A stretch of DNA of 64,000 bases from Pseudomonadales bacterium (lineage in GTDB: Bacteria > Pseudomonadota > Gammaproteobacteria > Pseudomonadales > Azotimanducaceae): positions 806,001 through 870,000 of the forward strand of contig JANQPF010000009.1 in assembly GCA_028285415.1 (NCBI GenBank), written 5' to 3'. Shown piece after piece: positions 7,530 through 16,167 of the stretch. A program made the position numbers and the translations under genes. The stretch's first letter is position 1; every line of letters starts with the position of its first letter. The notes beneath the pieces are model-generated. The model was not told where the DNA came from and did not search any database. It saw nothing but the letters and a program-made list of their open reading frames with translations.

Positions 7530-8546
7530 CGCCAAGGCCGCTTCTGCGCGGGTGGTCACGCTCTCTTTGTAGACGTCGAGGTCCAGATCGCGATTCTCAC
7601 CCATGGCGCCGACCAGATAGCGCTTGTAGACACCTTGTCCGATCGCGGCGAGGCGCCAGTGCGAAAACGCGCGGTAATAGTCGATGGCCTGCAAATCCCT
7701 GCCGGTGGCTTCCGCGTAGCGCGCGGTCAGGACATCCCGGTCGGGGAAACCACCGGCCGCGGTAGGCGCGAGGTCCTCCTCCACCTCACCCGGCTGTATC
7801 CACGAGTTGAGTAAGTAGCCGACGTCCGCCAGCGGATCACCCAGGGTGCAGAGCTCCCAATCGAGCACCGCCTGGATGCGGCCCTCACCCACGATCATGT
7901 TGCCGAGGCGATAGTCGCCATGCACGATCGTCGCCCCAACCTGTTCCGGCATGCTCTCAGCCAGCAGGCGCGAAGTTTCGTCCATGGCGGGGATCTCGTG
8001 GGTCTTGGAGGCTTCCCACTGCTTGTTCCAGCGTTTCAACTGACGTTCGAGGTAGGCTTCTTTGCGCCCCAGGTCACCCAGACCCACGTCATCGGGATCA
8101 ATCTCATGAAGCGCGGCGAGAACGTCCACGACATTGAGACCGAGCGCCTGGCGCGCCTCATCTGACAATGCCGATGCCGTCTCGGCATCGTGCAGCACCG
8201 GCCCGGCAACGTACGCCATGACATAAAACGGCGCCTCGTTCACGTCGGTGTCTTTGCAGAGGCCGAGGGTCCGCGCGACGGGAACGTCAGTGTCGATGAG
8301 CGCGCTGATGATCCTGTGTTCGCGACCCATGTCGTGGGCGCTTTCCAGCACGTGGCCGAGCGGTGGTCGCCTTAGAACATAGACGTTGCCCTCGCTGTCC
8401 GTCACCGAGAAGGTCAGGTTGGAATGCCCGCCCGCAATCAGCTCAAACTCGAACGGCGGACTGACGCCTTCGACATTTGCCTCGAACCAGGCGGTGACGT
8501 TCGCGGCATGAATACCCGCAAGCTCTTGTTGGTCGTTTTGTTGCAC
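7515..8546 (-). CDS. APH-type phosphotransferase (acyl-CoA dehydrogenase-associated kinase family)
   Basis: A 343-residue kinase-like protein with the aminoglycoside phosphotransferase fold. The nucleotide loop region reads LIAGGHSNLTFSV, followed by YVLRRPP (likely ATP-binding lysine position occupied by Arg), the catalytic loop VHGDYRLGNMIV and the metal-binding VLDWELCTLGDPLADVGYLL. This version is common beside fatty acid oxidation genes (ACAD10/11 N-terminal type), where it may phosphorylate hydroxyacyl-CoA rather than antibiotics. A GTG start at 8546 is chosen because GGGGGA lies six bases upstream; the frame stays open a further 84 bp. Substrate unknown. Confidence 0.85.
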   Translation of the reverse strand: MQQNDQQELAGIHAANVTAWFEANVEGVSPPFEFELIAGGHSNLTFSVTDSEGNVYVLRRPPLGHVLESAHDMGREHRIISALIDTDVPVARTLGLCKDTDVNEAPFYVMAYVAGPVLHDAETASALSDEARQALGLNVVDVLAALHEIDPDDVGLGDLGRKEAYLERQLKRWNKQWEASKTHEIPAMDETSRLLAESMPEQVGATIVHGDYRLGNMIVGEGRIQAVLDWELCTLGDPLADVGYLLNSWIQPGEVEEDLAPTAAGGFPDRDVLTARYAEATGRDLQAIDYYRAFSHWRLAAIGQGVYKRYLVGAMGENRDLDLDVYKESVTTRAEAALALLSG

Positions 8547-8715
8547 CAGGCATCCCCCGTTTCTTCGCCGACACTGACTCTTCGCCGATACTTCCGGGGC
8601 GAATCTCGCCAGCGCAACCGGCCCATGCACGCGCCTGCGTGCTGGGTTTTGGCCGTAAAGCCCTTATACTGGCTGACTCTCACCAGCCCAGCCCGATTGC
8701 GAGGTTAACCTTAGC

Positions 8716-10410
8716 GTGCCTGCCCCCGCAAAGCCATTCAAGCCGCTACCGGCCCGTCTCCTCATGGGGATGACGGCGCTCGTCATGCTGGCTGCCGGAT
8801 GCAGCAGCGTTGACGTCGAGCGTCCGAAGGCGGAGCGCAGCGACCCGAACGCTGGCACCTTCACAACCGCGGACGGCGTGGTATTCAACGCATTGCCCGA
8901 GGATTTCGACTACACCGGCGCCGGCACCTACGTGCTACCCACCGGCATCCGTCAGGAAGGTTTTTTCCAGACCGGCCGCCTGCAGGGAATGGGCAGCGAA
9001 ACCGGCAACGGCGTCACGTACACCGGTCAGTGGCACAACGGCGTGCGTCACGGCCACGGTGAGCTGGTATCTGCCAACGGTGACCGCTACGTTGGCGACT
9101 TTGTCGAAGGCCAGCCGGAAGGCAAAGGTACAGCAACGACCAGCGCGGGGGTCTATCGCGGGACCTGGCAGGCGGGACGCTATGACGGCCAGGGTCAGTT
9201 CAACGACGCCGACGGCTCCGTGTATCAAGGTCAGTGGCAGGCGGGTCTGCGCCAGGGTTTCGGTTTCGAGACGGCGGTTGACGGCAGCAGCTACCAGGGA
9301 GAGTGGGCGGCGGATCTGCCCAACGGCTTCGGCAGGTTTTCTGGTCCCGCCGGAGAAACATTCGAAGGCAGCTGGATCAACGGCCAGCGGCAGGGCTACG
9401 GTGTCGCCACGCATCCGGCCGGCACCCGCTACGAAGGCACGTGGTTCGAAAACCTGCGCAACGGCTACGGCCGGGAAGATCGGCCCGACGGCAGCTACTA
9501 CGCGGGCGAATGGCAGGCCGGGCAGCGCCACGGCAAGGGCACGGAGGTGCACGCGGACGGCAGCAGCCACAAGGGCTTCTGGCAGTACGACGAGATCGCT
9601 GGCGAAGGCACCCGCACGAACACGGCGGGCATCCAGATCAGCGGTATGTGGCAAGGCAACCTGATCGAGAGAGGCACCCTCACGCTCCCCGCCGGGCAGG
9701 AGTACGCGGGCATGCTCTTCAGCATCAACGGCCGCGGCGTCGCCCCGGACCTGCTCCAGTGGCTCGTTGCGAACGCCCGCGACAGGGATCCAAACGCTGC
9801 GTATTTCCTCGGCTACGCCTACCTCGATTTCGAAGATCCACCACCCGATCCGCAGGCTGCGAGAGTCTGGCTGAGCCGCGCGGCAGAGCTCGGCCAGGCG
9901 GATGCACAGTTTCGGCTCTCCCAGCTGCTCCTGGAGGAAGATGCCAGCAACGCCCTCGACCTGCTGCGTGAAGCTGCAGCACAGAACCACCCGCTCGCTC
10001 ACGCCACGCTGGGCGAGTATCGTCACAGCGGACGTTACCTGGAGCGAGATTTCTCAGCTGCCATCACCCACTACGAATCCGCCTTCGCGCGTGGCAACGT
10101 TTCCGCGGCAAACAACCTGGCATGGCTCCTGGCGACAACCGATGACGCCCGCTACGCCGACGCGGAACGGGCCGTCACGCTGATACAGCCTCTGGTGTTG
10201 TACCTGGGCAACTGGCAGCATCTCGACACGCTCGCCGCTGCACATGCGCGTCTGGGGCAGACCGATCTCGCAGCTCGTCTACAAAAAGAGGCGCTCAGCA
10301 TCGCTGAGCGCCAGGCGGGGGAGGGAGAGTTGGTGCAGATGCGGGCGCGGCTCAGTTTGTATCAAGCCGCCCTGCCCTACATCGAAAACACAGTCAGTGA
10401 CGGTTATTGA
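8716..10410 (+). CDS. MORN-repeat lipoprotein with Sel1/TPR-like C-terminus
   Basis: A 564-residue lipoprotein (signal peptide with lipobox MLAAGC). Residues about 60-305 carry roughly ten 23-residue MORN repeats of the form YxGxWxxGxxxGxGxxxxxxG. From about residue 345, SLR/Sel1-like helices follow (AAYFLGYAYLDFE, AARVWLSRAAELGQADAQFRLSQLL, AAITHYESAFARGNVSAANNLAWLL). Such proteins usually act as envelope scaffolds; no catalytic motif is seen. The start is GTG 8716, preceded by GAGG; an internal ATG at 8764 would shorten the signal peptide. The 3' end overlaps the convergent repeat-protein gene by 17 bp. Confidence 0.85.
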   Translation: MPAPAKPFKPLPARLLMGMTALVMLAAGCSSVDVERPKAERSDPNAGTFTTADGVVFNALPEDFDYTGAGTYVLPTGIRQEGFFQTGRLQGMGSETGNGVTYTGQWHNGVRHGHGELVSANGDRYVGDFVEGQPEGKGTATTSAGVYRGTWQAGRYDGQGQFNDADGSVYQGQWQAGLRQGFGFETAVDGSSYQGEWAADLPNGFGRFSGPAGETFEGSWINGQRQGYGVATHPAGTRYEGTWFENLRNGYGREDRPDGSYYAGEWQAGQRHGKGTEVHADGSSHKGFWQYDEIAGEGTRTNTAGIQISGMWQGNLIERGTLTLPAGQEYAGMLFSINGRGVAPDLLQWLVANARDRDPNAAYFLGYAYLDFEDPPPDPQAARVWLSRAAELGQADAQFRLSQLLLEEDASNALDLLREAAAQNHPLAHATLGEYRHSGRYLERDFSAAITHYESAFARGNVSAANNLAWLLATTDDARYADAERAVTLIQPLVLYLGNWQHLDTLAAAHARLGQTDLAARLQKEALSIAERQAGEGELVQMRARLSLYQAALPYIENTVSDGY

Positions 10411-10774
10411 AGCGCTCTCCGCGGCGATCCAGCCGGTGATCCGCGCGGCTGCCGCGCCGGTCGAGCTTGTTGTCCACCCGTTGTCCACGCCGATCCAGGT
10501 TGCGATCCACCCGATCACCTTTGCGATCGAGGCGCGCAGCCAGCTTGTCATGGCCACGATCTTCCGCGCGATCTGACTGCCGATCCAGACGGTCATTGAT
10601 GCGATCACCCCGGTGATCCAGACGGTCTTCAACGCGGTCGCCGCGCTCATCGAGACGATCTTCAATGCGATCACCCCGGTGATCCAACCGATCTTCAACA
10701 CGATCGCCGACATCCGCCGCGGCGTTGCCACAGGCCAGCACACCGCTCAGTAACATTACATATCGAATCTTCAT
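10394..10774 (-). CDS. Exported highly charged 11-residue-repeat protein
   Basis: A 126-residue protein with an N-terminal signal peptide (MKIRYVMLLSGVLACGNAAA) and a mature part made almost wholly of 11-residue repeats of the form RLDRRGDRVED (for example RLDHRGDRIED, RLDERGDRVED, RLDHRGDRIND, then KLDRRGSRADH). Arg and Asp alternate with a hydrophobic residue at fixed places, as expected for an extended charged helix or hendecad coiled coil. The ATG at 10774 is chosen because AAGGAG lies five bases upstream. I recognise the repeat type from uncharacterised proteobacterial proteins but no function. It is convergent with and overlaps the MORN gene. Confidence 0.72.
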   Translation of the reverse strand: MKIRYVMLLSGVLACGNAAADVGDRVEDRLDHRGDRIEDRLDERGDRVEDRLDHRGDRINDRLDRQSDRAEDRGHDKLAARLDRKGDRVDRNLDRRGQRVDNKLDRRGSRADHRLDRRGERFNNRH

Positions 10775-10854
10775 CGCCACTCCTTACACTTACTGGGTCG
10801 ATGTCAATAAGAACGGACGACAACACGATCGGTTGACACAGGTGACGCTTTTTT

Positions 10855-11664
10855 TCAGACCCGCACGGTGCGCTTTGCCACTGTCAGGAGCGTCTCCCCC
10901 GTGCAGCGGTTGCGGCCGAGCTTCTTGCTCTTGTAAAGGAGTTCGTCCGCGCGATTCATCATGAGATCGAGGGGCGTTTCGCTGGTCTCGCAGGTCACGC
11001 AGCCTGCGCTCAGCGTAATGTTGAGCGTCGCTCCCGGCAGCTGGATCGGCGTTTCACGAACCTGCTGAAGAATGCGGCCCGCGAGGCTGAGCGCACCTTC
11101 TCTGGCCGTATGCGGCAGCAGCAGAATGAACTCCTCGCCGCCAAACCGCGCCAGCACGTCCGATTCCCGGATGACGGAGCGGACCACATCAATCGCATGC
11201 ACCAGCGTCTGATCTCCGGCCGCATGCCCGTGACGGTCGTTGACCTCCTTGAAGAAGTCGAAGTCCATCAGCACAACGCTGGTCGGCACGCAGTGACGCC
11301 TGGCAAGAGAGAGTTCGCGCGCTGCAACCTCCATGAAGCGCCGACGATTCAGCGTGTCCGTAAGCGGATCCGTTTCACTGAGGCTGCGCAACCGCTCGTT
11401 CGCGAGGCGCAGACGATAGGACAACGAAATATTGAAATAGCTCGCGCACGGGGCGATCAACAGCGGTGCCAGCGTGGCGATAATCAGGCCGTTCGTATCC
11501 GGACGCCAGACGCCGGACAGAAAGAAGCTGAGCAGGAACGTCAGACAAAGGGAGGCCACAACCGCTGCCGCGGTTATCTGGATCACGCGTTTGATCACCT
11601 CCCGGCGAATCTGCGGATCATCCGAAACCAGGCTGTCCTGCTCCTGCCCGTCCAAGCCGACCAC
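10855..11664 (-). CDS. Membrane diguanylate cyclase (GGDEF)
   Basis: A 269-residue enzyme making cyclic di-GMP from two GTP. Two transmembrane helices (about residues 27-50 and 58-82) without a sizeable periplasmic sensor precede a complete GGDEF domain: DPLTDTLNRRRF, LMDFDFFKEVNDRHGHAAGD, and the active-site signature GGEEF at 175-179. An inhibitory I-site RxxD (R166-D169) sits five residues before the signature, so product inhibition is expected. The start is GTG in GAACGAGAGTGG context; a slightly different start is possible. Neighbours give no hint of the signal. Confidence 0.92.
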   Translation of the reverse strand: MVGLDGQEQDSLVSDDPQIRREVIKRVIQITAAAVVASLCLTFLLSFFLSGVWRPDTNGLIIATLAPLLIAPCASYFNISLSYRLRLANERLRSLSETDPLTDTLNRRRFMEVAARELSLARRHCVPTSVVLMDFDFFKEVNDRHGHAAGDQTLVHAIDVVRSVIRESDVLARFGGEEFILLLPHTAREGALSLAGRILQQVRETPIQLPGATLNITLSAGCVTCETSETPLDLMMNRADELLYKSKKLGRNRCTGETLLTVAKRTVRV

Positions 11665-11803
11665 TCTCGTTCAGGGTACTGCAGCGCACCTTAGCAATAC
11701 CGCTGGACACGAACCGCAGACCAATCCCGAGAAAAGCGCTGATCCTGCCTGACCAGACTGAAATTTTGTGCGCTGGCGCACACTTCAAGGCAAGCGCGAC
11801 ACC

Positions 11804-12223
11804 TCAGGGTGGCAGGTTGCGATTGCGATGGGTGAGCACGCGGTTATAGGTCACCGACGCCGACCAGGCGATCAGACACAGACCCACCAGTGCCTCGGAG
11901 CCAGCCAGCATCTGAATGCCGTCATCCGGGACGATGTCACCGAAGCCGAGGGTCGTGTAGACCACCGCAGAGAAATACACGTAGTCGAGACTCGACGTCA
12001 TGCCGTAGAGGGTGCCCACGCCGAAGTGGTCACAGAGATAATAGGCAAGGCCGTAGAACCAGATTTCTATGATGTGCGCGGCAAAGAGTCCGCTCCAGGT
12101 TGCCAGCAGCGAAAGCCTTGCGCTCTTGATCGTCGCTACCATCCTCTCAACGAAATCAAGGGCTTCGAAGTGGAACAGAAAGCACAGGAGCGCCATCCCC
12201 AACGCCAATCCGAGATCCAGCAA
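11804..12223 (-). CDS. Two-TM potassium channel-like protein
   Basis: A 139-residue membrane protein. A hydrophobic N-terminal helix (LALGMALLCFLFHF) and two further helices surround a pore loop with TTLGFGD, the GFG variant of the K+ selectivity filter TxGYGD. This matches the Ion_trans_2 family of small ion channels; no cytoplasmic ligand-binding (RCK/TrkA) domain is attached. Which ion it passes is inferred from the filter. It has its own transcript, divergent from the NfeD operon 114 bp away. Confidence 0.85.
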   Translation of the reverse strand: MLDLGLALGMALLCFLFHFEALDFVERMVATIKSARLSLLATWSGLFAAHIIEIWFYGLAYYLCDHFGVGTLYGMTSSLDYVYFSAVVYTTLGFGDIVPDDGIQMLAGSEALVGLCLIAWSASVTYNRVLTHRNRNLPP

Positions 12224-12337
12224 CGCCTACTCCATCCGCGCATGCACAACGACGAAGGATGGTAGCAGCTTCCCGCGGCCGCTTTGAAGCTGCCGCTGAG
12301 CGCTGGTATTTGGCCCCCCTCGGCGTAAGATGAACTC

Positions 12338-13702
12338 ATGCGCCGTACAAGGTTCATTGTTGTCCTGATCGTCCTGGCGTGGACACCGCTAACGCAAAGT
12401 GCGAATGCCAGCGGCGAAGCATCGGGTGAGGTCTGGCTCGTCGACCTCAATGGCGCCGTCGGTCCTGCAAGCGTAGATCTGATCATCCGCACCCTGGAGG
12501 ACGCCGCCGGAGCGAACGCGGCCGCTTTGATCATCCGCATGAACACACCTGGCGGCCTCGACAAAGCCATGCGCGACCTGGTGCAGGCGATCCTGGCAAG
12601 CCCCATCCCGGTCGTCACGTACGTCGCGCCCAACGGCGCGCGCGCTGCAAGCGCCGGCACCTACATTGCCTATGCCAGTCACGTGGCGGCCATGGCGCCG
12701 GCAACCAACATCGGCTCATCTACGCCGGTCAGCATTGCGCCCGGACCTACCCCGGGAGCTCCCCCGTCCTCTGACGACAAAGAACCGGACGAAAATCCGA
12801 CGGACGCAATGGGCCGCAAAGTCGTCAACGATGCCGTTGCCTACCTGCAGAGTCTGGCCGAGCTGCGCGGCCGCAACATCGCGTGGGCAGAGAAGACCGT
12901 GCGTGAAGGCGCCAACCTGCGCGCTTCCGAAGCGCTCGAAGCCAACGTCATCGATCTGATTGCTGAGGATCTCCCGGCGCTTCTGGTTGCCATCGACGGA
13001 TTCGAGGTCAAAGGGAGCGATCACCCCATGACCCTCAACACCCGTGACGCTGTGGTCGTTGTCATCGAGTCTGACTGGTGGCACGACGTGCTGGAGACAA
13101 TCACCGACCCGAGCATCGCCTACGGCCTTCTGATCATCGGCCTGTATGCCCTCATCCTGGAGTTCTACAACCCGGGGCTCATCATTCCGGCGGTCACCGG
13201 CACCATTCTCATACTGCTGGGTGCGTACGGGCTGCAGCTTCTGCCGGTCAACTACGCAGGGCTTGCGCTGCTGTTGCTCGGCATTGCGCTCATGATCGCC
13301 GAGGTTGTCACACCCACTTTCGGCGTGTTCGGCATCGGCGGTCTCGCCGCGTTTGTGCTCGGATCGCTCATCCTATTCGACACGGAGTCGCCGGACTACC
13401 AGCTGCCGGCCGGCATCGTCGCCGCCTTTGCAGTCGCCACCGGCGCCACCGTATTTGCCGTTGTCGGCATGGCAGTGCGCGCGCGCGCAGGGAAAGTGGT
13501 CAGCGGTCCGGAGGCGATGATTGGCGGCCACGCGCGCACCACCGAAGCCTTCACCGCGTTCGATGACGCGTACGTCGGGGCGGTGTTCGCATTCGGCGAG
13601 CACTGGCAGGCACGCGCCGGCGAGCCGCTGGAGGCGGGCCAGGACGTGCGCATCGAAAGCCTCGATGGGCTCATCCTGGACGTTACGAAAGTGCCTCATT
13701 AA
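12338..13702 (+). CDS. NfeD family membrane-bound serine protease (ClpP/SppA-like)
   Basis: A 454-residue long-form NfeD protein. After a signal peptide (residues 1-24), the N-terminal domain has the ClpP-class protease fold: VWLVDLNGAVGPASVDLI, IIRMNTPGGL, and ARAASAGTYIAYASH with the predicted nucleophile Ser; the Lys of GRKVVNDAVAYLQSL would be its dyad partner. About four transmembrane helices follow and a C-terminal OB-fold (MIGGHARTTEAF ... DVRIESLDGLILDVTKV). These proteases typically cleave the partner stomatin, which is encoded 12 bp downstream. First gene of a four-gene operon. Confidence 0.93.
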   Translation: MRRTRFIVVLIVLAWTPLTQSANASGEASGEVWLVDLNGAVGPASVDLIIRTLEDAAGANAAALIIRMNTPGGLDKAMRDLVQAILASPIPVVTYVAPNGARAASAGTYIAYASHVAAMAPATNIGSSTPVSIAPGPTPGAPPSSDDKEPDENPTDAMGRKVVNDAVAYLQSLAELRGRNIAWAEKTVREGANLRASEALEANVIDLIAEDLPALLVAIDGFEVKGSDHPMTLNTRDAVVVVIESDWWHDVLETITDPSIAYGLLIIGLYALILEFYNPGLIIPAVTGTILILLGAYGLQLLPVNYAGLALLLLGIALMIAEVVTPTFGVFGIGGLAAFVLGSLILFDTESPDYQLPAGIVAAFAVATGATVFAVVGMAVRARAGKVVSGPEAMIGGHARTTEAFTAFDDAYVGAVFAFGEHWQARAGEPLEAGQDVRIESLDGLILDVTKVPH

Positions 13703-13714
13703 GGAGGAAAAGTT

Positions 13715-14488
13715 ATGGAAATTGTCACCCTTACCTTACTCGTGCTCGTCGTCGCCTTCCTGGCCTCGGCCTTTCGGATCCTCCGGGAATACGAGCGCGG
13801 CGTGGTCTTCATGCTGGGACGGTTCTACAAAGTCAAAGGCCCCGGCCTGATCATCATCGTGCCGATCGTCCAGCAGATGGTGCGCGTGGATCTGCGCACC
13901 CTGGTGGCCGACATACCGAGCCAGGACCTCATCACAAAGGACAATGTCTCCGTGAAGGTGAACGCGGTGCTCTACTACCGCGTGGTTGATTCCGAGCGGG
14001 CCATCATCAACGTGGAAAACTTCATGGAGGCCACCGGACAGCTGGCACAGACCACGCTGCGCTCGGTGCTCGGTCAGCACGAGCTGGATGAGCTTCTGGC
14101 GGAGCGCGACAGGCTCAACAAAGACATTCAGGCGATTCTCGACCAGCAAACCGATCAGTGGGGCATCAAGGTTTCCAACGTCGAGATCAAACACGTCGAT
14201 ATTGACGAAAGCATGATCCGCGCCATTGCCAAGCAGGCGGAAGCCGAGCGCGAGCGACGCGCGAAAATCATTCACGCTGACGGTGAAGAGCAGGCAGCTT
14301 CAAAACTCGTCGAAGCCGCCAACCTGCTCGCGCAGCAGAGCACGTCCATGCAGCTGAGGTACCTGCAGACCCTGACTGAAATTGCCGGCGAAAAAAGTTC
14401 GACAATCGTCTTCCCCCTGCCGGTTTCGTGGATGGAAGGCATAGAAAAAATCGTCCAAGATAGCGACACCAATCAGGAGCAGAATTAA
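13715..14488 (+). CDS. Slipin / stomatin-like SPFH protein
   Basis: A 257-residue membrane-anchored stomatin homologue: one N-terminal helix, then a full SPFH domain ([58 protein letters not shown]) and a coiled-coil tail rich in Glu/Arg/Ala ([17 protein letters not shown]). It forms oligomeric membrane microdomain scaffolds and is the expected partner and substrate of the NfeD protease just upstream. AAGGAGG precedes the ATG. The stop overlaps the start of the next gene by one base (TAATG). Confidence 0.94.
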   Translation: MEIVTLTLLVLVVAFLASAFRILREYERGVVFMLGRFYKVKGPGLIIIVPIVQQMVRVDLRTLVADIPSQDLITKDNVSVKVNAVLYYRVVDSERAIINVENFMEATGQLAQTTLRSVLGQHELDELLAERDRLNKDIQAILDQQTDQWGIKVSNVEIKHVDIDESMIRAIAKQAEAERERRAKIIHADGEEQAASKLVEAANLLAQQSTSMQLRYLQTLTEIAGEKSSTIVFPLPVSWMEGIEKIVQDSDTNQEQN

Positions 14489-15411
14489 TGCACAGACTCG
14501 GAGCTTGTCTCACGTTTGCCCTATCTCTCACGATGCTTGCCGCCTGCGGCGAGCCGGCTGCACCACCGCCCACGGCGGAGGAGGCGCCGGCCGCACCGGA
14601 AGCGCCGTTAGAGGAAACAACGCCGCAAACGTTGGCTGACATTCTCGACGCACAGCCGCAGGAGACCCAGGCGCGCTACGCCCACCGGCATCCGAAAGAA
14701 ACGCTGGAATTCATTGGCATCGAGCCGGGCATGACCGTCGTGGAAGCCTTACCCGGCGGCGGCTGGTACAGCAAAATTCTGCTGCCGTATCTCGGCAGCG
14801 ACGGTCAGCTGATCGGAGCCGACTATCCTTTCGCGATATGGCCGCTATTTGGCGGCTTTGCGACACCCGAGTTCATCGAGGGGAAAAAAACCTGGGTGAC
14901 GGACTGGACCGCTGGCGCAGAGGAGTGGCGCGGTGCGAGCGACGCACCGGTCAGCGCTTTCGTCTATGGCGAGTTGCCGGAAGAGGTGAAAGGGTCAGCT
15001 GACGCCGTGCTGCTCGTCCGTGCGCTGCACAACCTGGCACGCTTCGATGCGGAAGGCGCCTTCCTGCAGCAGGTCATCCAGGACAGCTTTGACGTTCTGC
15101 GTCCCGGCGGCATTGCCGGCATCGTCCAGCACGAAGCCCGGCCCGACATGCCGGACGAGTGGGCCAGCGGCGCCAACGGTTATCTCAAGAAAGATTTTGT
15201 GATTGCCGCCATGCAGCAGGCAGGCTTCGAGTACGTGGCGTCATCCGACGTCAACAACAATCCGAACGACATGCCTACCGAAAGTGACTTCGTCTGGCGC
15301 CTGCCGCCGTCTTTTCAGACCAGCCGCGACAACGAGGAGCTGAAGGCAGAAATGGAAGCCATCGGCGAATCCAACCGTATGACGCTGAAGTTCATCAAAC
15401 CGGCCGCCTGA
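14488..15411 (+). CDS. Exported lipoprotein with SAM-methyltransferase-like fold
   Basis: A 307-residue protein with a lipoprotein signal (lipobox LAAC) and an Ala/Pro/Glu-rich linker, then a domain of the predicted methyltransferase family COG4798: IEPGMTVVEALPGGGWYSKIL corresponds to the SAM-binding loop, followed by GADYPF and later LVRALHNLARF and VLRPGGIAGIVQHE. An extracytoplasmic methyltransferase is strange because SAM is cytoplasmic, so the fold may serve another job. Start overlaps the slipin stop and its own stop overlaps the EthD gene, indicating translational coupling. Confidence 0.8.
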   Translation: MHRLGACLTFALSLTMLAACGEPAAPPPTAEEAPAAPEAPLEETTPQTLADILDAQPQETQARYAHRHPKETLEFIGIEPGMTVVEALPGGGWYSKILLPYLGSDGQLIGADYPFAIWPLFGGFATPEFIEGKKTWVTDWTAGAEEWRGASDAPVSAFVYGELPEEVKGSADAVLLVRALHNLARFDAEGAFLQQVIQDSFDVLRPGGIAGIVQHEARPDMPDEWASGANGYLKKDFVIAAMQQAGFEYVASSDVNNNPNDMPTESDFVWRLPPSFQTSRDNEELKAEMEAIGESNRMTLKFIKPAA

Positions 15412-16145
15412 TGCCGCGACCCGCAGCCACCCCCGGCGCGAAAATGGTGTATCTGATACGCCGCCGCGCTGGTACGGCTCGGGAAGAGCTGGTTGCCCAC
15501 TGGTTCGCCAATCACATGCCCATCGTGATTGCGGCGCAACACGGTCAAGCCGCTCACGGCAAGCTCCACGCGGAGCGCTACGTCGCCACCCTGTTCGATC
15601 CGTTACCCGACGGCAGCCACCCCTGGGATGGCGTAGCCCAATTGTGGTGGCCAAAACCGCTCCGCTACCCGGACGTGGCGCACGGCACAGAACCCACGGA
15701 TACGTTTCAAGAGAAAGCGGTGCCGTACATGCCCTGGGCAACGACGGAATACGTGGTGACGGACGGATCCGGAAGGTTATCCAACGAGCCGCTGACGTTG
15801 AACGCACCCTACCCCACGACCCGCAGCGGCTTTTTGAAAATCACGTTCCTCGTGCGGGCAACGCCGGGTACGGACTACGAGGCGTTCTTTGCTCACTGGC
15901 TCGACGTGCACGTTCCCAACGTCGCCGCGACGCTTGCGGACAACGGAGGCTTTCGTTACGTCGTCAGCCATAGCCTGGCACCCGAAACCGAGGCCTACGC
16001 GGGGATGGCCGAGCTCTACTTCCCCGATGCTGACGGATGGCGCGCGTACAAAGCGGCCATCCGCGAGGACGGTATGCAGCAATGGGCCAGCAACGACGGC
16101 ACGCTGGTGCTGCGCAGTCACGTGGAGATGGTGGGCATCCCCTAG
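15411..16145 (+). CDS. Tandem EthD-domain protein
   Basis: A 244-residue protein with two ferredoxin-like EthD/dimeric alpha-beta barrel repeats: MVYLIRRRAGTAREELVAHWFANHMP in the N-terminal half and FLKITFLVRATPGTDYEAFFAHWLDVHVP in the second. EthD proteins accompany degradation genes (for example ether catabolism) and bind small hydrophobic compounds, but a reaction cannot be stated. It begins at the TGATG overlap with the methyltransferase gene and ends the NfeD operon, 22 bp from the convergent carotenoid oxygenase. Confidence 0.82.
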   Translation: MPRPAATPGAKMVYLIRRRAGTAREELVAHWFANHMPIVIAAQHGQAAHGKLHAERYVATLFDPLPDGSHPWDGVAQLWWPKPLRYPDVAHGTEPTDTFQEKAVPYMPWATTEYVVTDGSGRLSNEPLTLNAPYPTTRSGFLKITFLVRATPGTDYEAFFAHWLDVHVPNVAATLADNGGFRYVVSHSLAPETEAYAGMAELYFPDADGWRAYKAAIREDGMQQWASNDGTLVLRSHVEMVGIP

Positions 16146-16167
16146 TTCATCCCCCAGTTCATCGCAG

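Noticed and set aside
7515-8546. Aminoglycoside resistance kinase
   Set aside because: The version and setting match the acyl-CoA dehydrogenase-associated kinase group, not resistance enzymes.
8935-10026. 363-codon minus-strand open frame over the MORN gene
   Set aside because: Mirror of MORN repeats, repetitive Val/Ala-rich translation with no family.
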